Assembly: GCF_026011715.1 (NCBI RefSeq)
Contig: NZ_BRVM01000012.1
Location: forward strand, 1 to 64,000
Origin: Cytobacillus sp. NCCP-133
GTDB lineage: Bacteria; Bacillota; Bacilli; Bacillales; Cytobacillaceae
DNA: 64,000 nt
Direction: 5' to 3'
In this document: positions 60,104 through 64,000 of the stretch, one piece after another
Layout: every line of letters starts with the position of its first letter
Position numbering within the stretch: the first letter of the stretch is position 1
Made by a program: the position numbers and the translations under genes
Notes under the pieces: model-generated
The model's input: only the letters and a program-made list of their open reading frames with translations
Databases searched by the model: none
What the model was told of the DNA's origin: nothing

Positions 60104-60676
60104 ATGAGTATTTTTGAAAACATATTGGATATTTTGGAGAAGAAAGGCCCCTTATCGATACCCTCTTTGCTCGATGAGATGAATCGGCTTAGCCGTTTTC
60201 AAAATACAAACCGTACACCCATTGAACTTTCACATGTTAAATCGGTAATAAGCAGGAAGAGAGAGCTTTTTACAATAAAAAATAATAGGGTTACCATTGA
60301 TCCTGATAAAGATCCGGTTCAGTTAAGTCTAAACCTCGGAGGTTATCCAGGACCCTGGTATAAAATTGAAATTGATTTTATCAATGAGCGTTTTGTTTAC
60401 TTCGAATGGCATTTAAGTTCTTTTTCTCCAAGGAATGAACTGCCTAAAGTATCAGGCAGCATCGAAGATTTCAAAAAGGAGCTATATCGTCTGAAAATCT
60501 GGAAATGGCAGTCTGAATACAACCATCCAGGCATCATTTTAGATAGTATAGCCTGGTCCGTTAAGCTGATTACGAAAGGAAACATTTATGAGTGCAATGG
60601 AGTACAATCCTTTCCAAATGGCTGGGAAAGGTTTTGCAAGGCACTTGCCAAGCTTACAGGCAAATATATATGTTAA
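60104..60676 (+). CDS. Unknown protein with HARE/HTH-like N terminus
   Basis: 190 residues. The N-terminal 70 (FENILDILEKKGPLSIPSLL and PIELSHVKSVISRKRELFTI) look like a winged-helix of the HARE-HTH or similar type, ending in a beta-hairpin; the remainder (NLGGYPGPWYKIEIDFINER onward; GWERFCKALAKLTGKY at the end) is an unrecognised alpha-beta domain. Start ATG 60104 behind GGAGG is preferred over ATG 60089. Terminator hairpin directly after. Confidence 0.65.
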   Translation: MSIFENILDILEKKGPLSIPSLLDEMNRLSRFQNTNRTPIELSHVKSVISRKRELFTIKNNRVTIDPDKDPVQLSLNLGGYPGPWYKIEIDFINERFVYFEWHLSSFSPRNELPKVSGSIEDFKKELYRLKIWKWQSEYNHPGIILDSIAWSVKLITKGNIYECNGVQSFPNGWERFCKALAKLTGKYIC

Positions 60677-60710
60677 AAGCTGCAGCTGAAAGATTGCTGC
60701 CGCTTTTTAT
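60675..60710 (+). terminator. Terminator, convergent genes
   Basis: AAGCTGCAGC paired with GCTGCCGCTT (bulged), T5. Confidence 0.7.
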
Positions 60711-61018
60711 TCATTAGAATAAATCATTTTTAAAACAAAACACTTATTTTCTTCGTCAATGAACAGGCAATATTCTTCTTCTTCTGTAATATTCAGAAGT
60801 AATTGCAGTTCCTTGGGAATATGAATGGAGCCATTTTCAGAAACTAGCCTTTTATTATGGGTGGACTCCAGATTAGCTTTTTTAATAATAATCTGGTCTT
60901 GGTCGAAGCGAAGGTCTGCCAGCCTGCCTGGAAAAAGTCCAAATTGGACGCGCCACTTGCCGGGCAGCAGAATTTTGCCAGTTTTATTAAAGGTTTTGCA
61001 TTTATATATTGTTAACAT
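60707..61018 (-). CDS. AbrB/SpoVT-like swapped-hairpin domain protein
   Basis: 103 residues. The segment NKRLVSENGSIHIPKELQLL is the beta-hairpin of AbrB/MazE/SpoVT DNA-binding domains (pattern D/E-x-x-G-x-I-x-I-P-K-E-L-x-x-x-L). The N-terminal half (KCKTFNKTGKILLPGKWRVQ) resembles a second diverged copy of it. Function presumably DNA binding. ATG behind GAAGGAG. Monocistronic. Confidence 0.6.
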   Translation of the reverse strand: MLTIYKCKTFNKTGKILLPGKWRVQFGLFPGRLADLRFDQDQIIIKKANLESTHNKRLVSENGSIHIPKELQLLLNITEEEEYCLFIDEENKCFVLKMIYSNE

Positions 61019-61172
61019 GCTGTTCAGCTCCTTCTATGATTGTTAATCTATTACACATTTTAGAACCTTCAAAACACTTTTCCGCAAAAAATTCCCATTA
61101 TCCTTAGTTAGGCCTATAGATAGAATGAATAATTCTCCCCATTAAAACAAAACCTTTAAAAAAAGGGGTACG

Positions 61173-61425
61173 ATGAATATAAAGGGTATCTCGATCATGA
61201 TCTTACTTCTATCCTGGCTGACTATTCCTTTCATAGGCAGAAGGATTTTAATCGCTTCTATCCCGCTGCAATCCTTATGGGAGTGTATATCCTCGGAGAA
61301 GGGGCTATCGCAGTAAAAGCAAATGGTGGATTATAAAGACAAAATTCCATCCTAAACTTAAGCTTTTCAATATATTTGGCCTAAAGAATATAACAAATTT
61401 TAATGATCAGGAGGAGAGAGCATAA
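61173..61425 (+). pseudogene. CBO0543-like membrane protein gene with two frameshifts
   Basis: ATG behind AAAAGGGG starts MNIKGISIMILLLSWLTIPF IGR; then the reading must shift by one base to RFYPAAILMGVYILGEGAIA, and again to KWWIIKTKFHPKLK. The joined sequence resembles the first half of CBO0543-type Bacillaceae membrane proteins (helix, FxPA motif, helix, WW-basic). Two single-base deletions, near 61246 and 61318, and lack of the remainder show decay. Confidence 0.6.
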
Positions 61426-61562
61426 TGGAGAAAAGAAAAGACATTCCATGCACGGATGAAAAAGATATTTTGCACCATCTTATGGAAGAACAAATTGCTT
61501 ATATTTGTGTCAATGAAGAAGAAGAGCGTATGAGAGAAGAGAGCCAAAACCAACAAGAATAA
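61425..61562 (+). CDS. Small acidic protein, 45 residues
   Basis: ATG is behind AGGAGGAGAG and the stop is 17 bases before the next gene. Product begins MEKRKDIPCTDEKDILHHLM and ends EEEERMREESQNQQE. Mostly helical and charged, single pair of Cys. No family recognised. Probably cotranscribed with the DUF3889 gene. Confidence 0.7.
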   Translation: MEKRKDIPCTDEKDILHHLMEEQIAYICVNEEEERMREESQNQQE

Positions 61563-61579
61563 GTGAAAAGAGGATTCGA

Positions 61580-61915
61580 ATGAAAAAATTAATGATCAGT
61601 CTAATCGCATTGGCTTTCTTGATAACATCATACAGCCTTCCTGCATTAAGCGGAGAAGCTTTTGCGGAAAGACCCGAGCCCGCTTATGCAAAATGGGGAA
61701 TACTTGCCATGAAGACAGCAAAAGAAAAATACCCTTCCGCCAAAGTCCTTGATTACTTGCATATCAGCAGGGAAAAGAAACGGAATTCAGAAATTGAAAA
61801 ATTCAAGCTCTGGGTCGAGGACGGCGGGAAAGAATTCGGCCTCTATATTGATATTGAGTTTGATCCACAAAATGATAGGGTGATTCGAATTCATACAAGA
61901 AAATCTGCAAATTAA
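61580..61915 (+). CDS. Secreted DUF3889 protein
   Basis: 111 residues with a signal peptide (cleavage near GEAFA). Core pattern of DUF3889: PAYAKWGILAMKTAKEKYPS, KVLDYLHISREKK, EKFKLWVEDGGKEFGLYIDI. A small extracytoplasmic domain of unknown role found in Bacillaceae. ATG behind AAAAGAGGATTCGA, an acceptable ribosome site. Confidence 0.8.
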   Translation: MKKLMISLIALAFLITSYSLPALSGEAFAERPEPAYAKWGILAMKTAKEKYPSAKVLDYLHISREKKRNSEIEKFKLWVEDGGKEFGLYIDIEFDPQNDRVIRIHTRKSAN

Positions 61916-62190
61916 CTCGTGCATTGAAATGCATTTAGATTATTCTTCTCCAAAATAGCCTTTACATATGGGAACAACGGCTTTTCTGCATGCTCGAATA
62001 TTCTTTCTGTCTTTCGAAAGTCAATTATTTTCTCTGCAGGGACATCGTAGACCTGGAATGCCTTTCCGCTTTTCAGCAAGGGAAGAACTTCATCAGGATG
62101 AATCTATTTTCCAGATATTTAAATAAACGATTAAACTAGAGTGGGCCATGAATCTAAAATCGTCCCATCGAAATTCCATAGAACATTCAT
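61912..62190 (-). pseudogene. HAD-family hydrolase remnant with core deletion
   Basis: Reverse strand ATG 62190 behind AAGGAG opens MNVLWNFDGTILDSWPTLV, the HAD motif I region, then stops. In the same frame 30 codons on, IHPDEVLPLLKSGKAFQVYD, later AEKIIDFRKTERIFEHAEKP and LFPYVKAILEKN form the C terminus of the same enzyme. The central ~100 residues (motifs II-IV) are gone, and the first Asp of DxD is Asn (WNFDGT). Confidence 0.65.
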
Positions 62191-62274
62191 CCAAACAACT
62201 CCTTCCATTTATATGTATTCATGTAAAGGCTTTAAAAGGGGAAAGGTAAATATCCATTACAGTGAAAAGCCCCG

Positions 62275-62297
62275 GCAAGCTGCCGGGGTTTTTATTT
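62275..62297 (+). terminator. GC-rich terminator
   Basis: AAAAGCCCCGGC/GCCGGGGTTTTT perfect stem; no intact gene ends before it on the forward strand. Confidence 0.85.
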
Positions 62298-62364
62298 ATA
62301 ATATCAGAATTTATATCCTTTTGAACTTAGATAACTGTCTAGCTCCAGGCGCCCTGCGCTTTTC
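62297..62364 (+). repeat. Interspersed repeat copy, short form
   Basis: ATATCAGAATTTATATCC, TTTTGAACTTAGATAACTGT, then CTAGCTCCAGGCGCCCTGCG and CTTTTCTTA: both ends joined with the middle missing. Lies between the terminator and the metH stop. Confidence 0.75.
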
Positions 62365-64000
62365 TTATCTTAACACATTAAAGTATCTAGCTTCCGGATG
62401 GGCAAATACCATAGCTGATACAGATGCCTCCGGTTCCATCATACATCCTTCTGTAAGCTCGACACCAATATCTTCAGGATGTATAAGGTTGAACAGCTTT
62501 TTCTGGTCTTCAAGATCCGGACAGGCAGGATAACCGTATGAAAAGCGCTGACCTTGGTATTTCGCTGCAAAACGGTCTTTCATCGACATTTCGACTGGAT
62601 CAGGGAATCCCCAGCGGTCGCGGATCTGGCGGTGGATCAATTCAGCTAATCCTTCTGCCGTTTCCAGGGCAAGCGACTGCAATGCATGACTCTCCAGGAA
62701 TCTGCCTTCCTCTTTTAAACGGTCGGCCACTTCTCGAATGTCCCTGCCGGCAGTGACGGTAAAAAAGGCTACATAGTCCATTTGGCCGCTTTCCTTGGAT
62801 TTCAGGAAGTCTGCCAGGCATAGAAATGGTTCGGTTTCCTGGCGAGGAAACACAAACGTTTCAATCACAGTCTTTTCGTCCTCATTATAGATATACACTT
62901 TATCGCCATCAGATTGGGCAGGGAAAAATTGATAAACCGCCTTAGGTTCAATCCAGTTATTCTCTTTTGATTCAGCAATCAGCTCATCAACCACTGTGTT
63001 TATCTTAATAGCCCTATCATCTTTTTCCGCAAGAAGCTTTTGCAGGTTTCCTTTTAAGCCAAGATGATGGCCAATCAGCATTTGCTTATTAATATACGGT
63101 TCGATATGGGAGAGGGAATACATTTTAAGCAAATGGCGCTTCAAATCTTTTGGTACAAATACGGGCACTTGAGTGCTCACTGTTGGTTTAGGTTTTACCG
63201 CAACAGCAACCGATCCGCGGTCAAACGGTACTGCGTTAAGCGCTGCAGCCTGTTTTTCTGCCTGCTGGATTCGCAGTTTTTCTGCTTCGCCGGGTTCCTG
63301 AAGCTGATTGGCTAAAGAGAGTCCGTTCATGGCATCCTTGGCATAAAGCACAAGACCGTCATATTCCTTGGAGATTTTAGTGTCAGTAAATTTCCTCGAG
63401 AGGGCAGCACCGCCAACTAACATCGGGATCTCGATGCCAGCCTGCTTCATGTCATGCGCGGTAATGACCATTTGCTGTGCTGATTTAACAAGCAAACCAG
63501 ATAGGCCGACCATGTCTGGCTTCTCCCGCTTAATATTTTCGATCAACTCAGCAGGGGAGACCTTAATCCCCAGATCAATCACTTCATATCCGTTATTGCT
63601 AAGGATGATATCAACAAGGTTTTTGCCGATATCGTGAACATCGCCTTTTACTGTAGCTAGGATAATTTTTCCTTTTGAGGAAGACTGGGCAGCATCCTTT
63701 TCCATATAAGGCTCAAGGTATGCAACAGATGCCTTCATGACCTCAGCGCTTTGCAGAACTTCCGCGACAATAAGCTGATTATCATTAAACAATCTGCCGA
63801 CTTCTTTCATTCCTTCCATTAATGGGCCATTAATGATATCAAGTGGAGCAGAGTATTCTTCAAGTGCCAGAGCAAGGTCAGGAATTAACCCTTCTTTTGT
63901 GCCTTCCAGAATATAATAGGCTAGCCTTTCCTCAAGTGTCATATCAGGCAGGACACTCTTGCTTTCTTTCTTTTTATCGCGATAAAAATCAGTGAAAACA
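62365..64000 (-). CDS. metH: Cobalamin-dependent methionine synthase MetH, 3' part
   Basis: Methyl transfer from methyltetrahydrofolate to homocysteine via cobalamin. The visible 545 codons cover cap and B12-binding domain (GDVHDIGKNLVDIILSNNGY: Asp-x-His-x2-Gly axial ligand; later GLSGLLVKSAQQM, LVGGAALSRKF) and the activation domain (C-terminal RFSYGYPACPDLEDQKKLF, SAM-binding). The frame is open to the right edge (codons for FYRDKKKESKSVLPD precede the first internal Met), so the pterin and homocysteine domains lie beyond base 64000. No riboswitch is visible on this side. Confidence 0.95.
   Translation of the reverse strand, partial: VFTDFYRDKKKESKSVLPDMTLEERLAYYILEGTKEGLIPDLALALEEYSAPLDIINGPLMEGMKEVGRLFNDNQLIVAEVLQSAEVMKASVAYLEPYMEKDAAQSSSKGKIILATVKGDVHDIGKNLVDIILSNNGYEVIDLGIKVSPAELIENIKREKPDMVGLSGLLVKSAQQMVITAHDMKQAGIEIPMLVGGAALSRKFTDTKISKEYDGLVLYAKDAMNGLSLANQLQEPGEAEKLRIQQAEKQAAALNAVPFDRGSVAVAVKPKPTVSTQVPVFVPKDLKRHLLKMYSLSHIEPYINKQMLIGHHLGLKGNLQKLLAEKDDRAIKINTVVDELIAESKENNWIEPKAVYQFFPAQSDGDKVYIYNEDEKTVIETFVFPRQETEPFLCLADFLKSKESGQMDYVAFFTVTAGRDIREVADRLKEEGRFLESHALQSLALETAEGLAELIHRQIRDRWGFPDPVEMSMKDRFAAKYQGQRFSYGYPACPDLEDQKKLFNLIHPEDIGVELTEGCMMEPEASVSAMVFAHPEARYFNVLR

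Noticed and set aside
1-64000. Insertion sequence, prophage, tRNA or rRNA
   Set aside because: No transposase, integrase, phage structural gene, cloverleaf or rRNA-like sequence was seen; the G39P-like gene is isolated.

Overview
This 64-kb window looks like chromosome of an endospore-forming Bacillaceae bacterium (low-to-moderate GC, strong AGGAGG-type ribosome sites, many TTG/GTG starts). Spore genes (CotY/CotZ-type coat protein, cwlJ), qoxABCD, a TPP-controlled thi operon, preQ1-controlled queCDE, ykkCD behind a guanidine-I riboswitch and the pxp/ycs cluster point to a Cytobacillus/Mesobacillus/Bacillus-type genome; the genus is my inference. I see no rRNA, tRNA, prophage, complete insertion sequence or CRISPR array.

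Layout. 0-8.3 kb: an edge-cut unknown gene, spore-coat protein, a bifunctional cell-wall hydrolase, trhA, DUF1836, uppP, a copper nitrite reductase and a TolB-like propeller. 8.6-19.8 kb: CNNM/CorC protein, azoR, YdcF family, cwlJ, CAP-domain protein, speD, a MerR/DUF3967 coiled-coil protein, C39-like protein, AbrB-family permease, HAD phosphatase. 19.9-25.7 kb: TPP riboswitch with thiMDE, exoA, a G39P-like protein, guanidine-I riboswitch with ykkCD. 25.9-31.9 kb: DUF302, SDR, metallophosphoesterase, then ycsI-ycsG-pxpA-pxpC-pxpB (to 33.7 kb, reverse strand). 34-37 kb: CBS protein with a HEPN-like motif, preQ1 riboswitch and queCDE. 37.6-46 kb: RND pump with divergent TetR regulator, lmo0937-type protein, FtsH paralogue, second TPP riboswitch with thiT. 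46-50 kb: qoxABCD. 50-64 kb: ferritin-like protein, threonine aldolase, CAP lipoprotein, EamA exporter, secreted beta-propeller, truncated hemoglobin, small proteins and the 3' part of metH, which runs off the right edge.

How genes work together. Two TPP riboswitches control thiamine salvage (thiMDE) and uptake (thiT). Two genes of nitrogen-oxide chemistry far apart in the window, nirK and the truncated hemoglobin, carry CRP/FNR-type palindromes centred exactly 41.5 bp before the predicted +1, the geometry of a class II Fnr-activated promoter; a third, weaker box lies between -35 and -10 of the aerobic qox operon, where it would repress.

The least expected content is intergenic. (1) Three arrays each have five degenerate units spaced about 20-21 bp (two DNA turns); one has an invariant ACCGGCC core at exactly 21-bp steps. 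(2) An interspersed repeat family occurs in about eight complete, truncated or inverted copies, often just after a terminator. (3) Many decayed genes survive mostly as C-terminal stubs (SDR, dicarboxylate symporter, MATE, aldo/keto reductase, two DUF3231 proteins, HAD hydrolase, CBO0543-like), plus a zinc-ribbon gene intact except for TGA at one zinc-binding Cys codon. Several unlisted 42-49-codon genes with excellent ribosome sites are also recorded.
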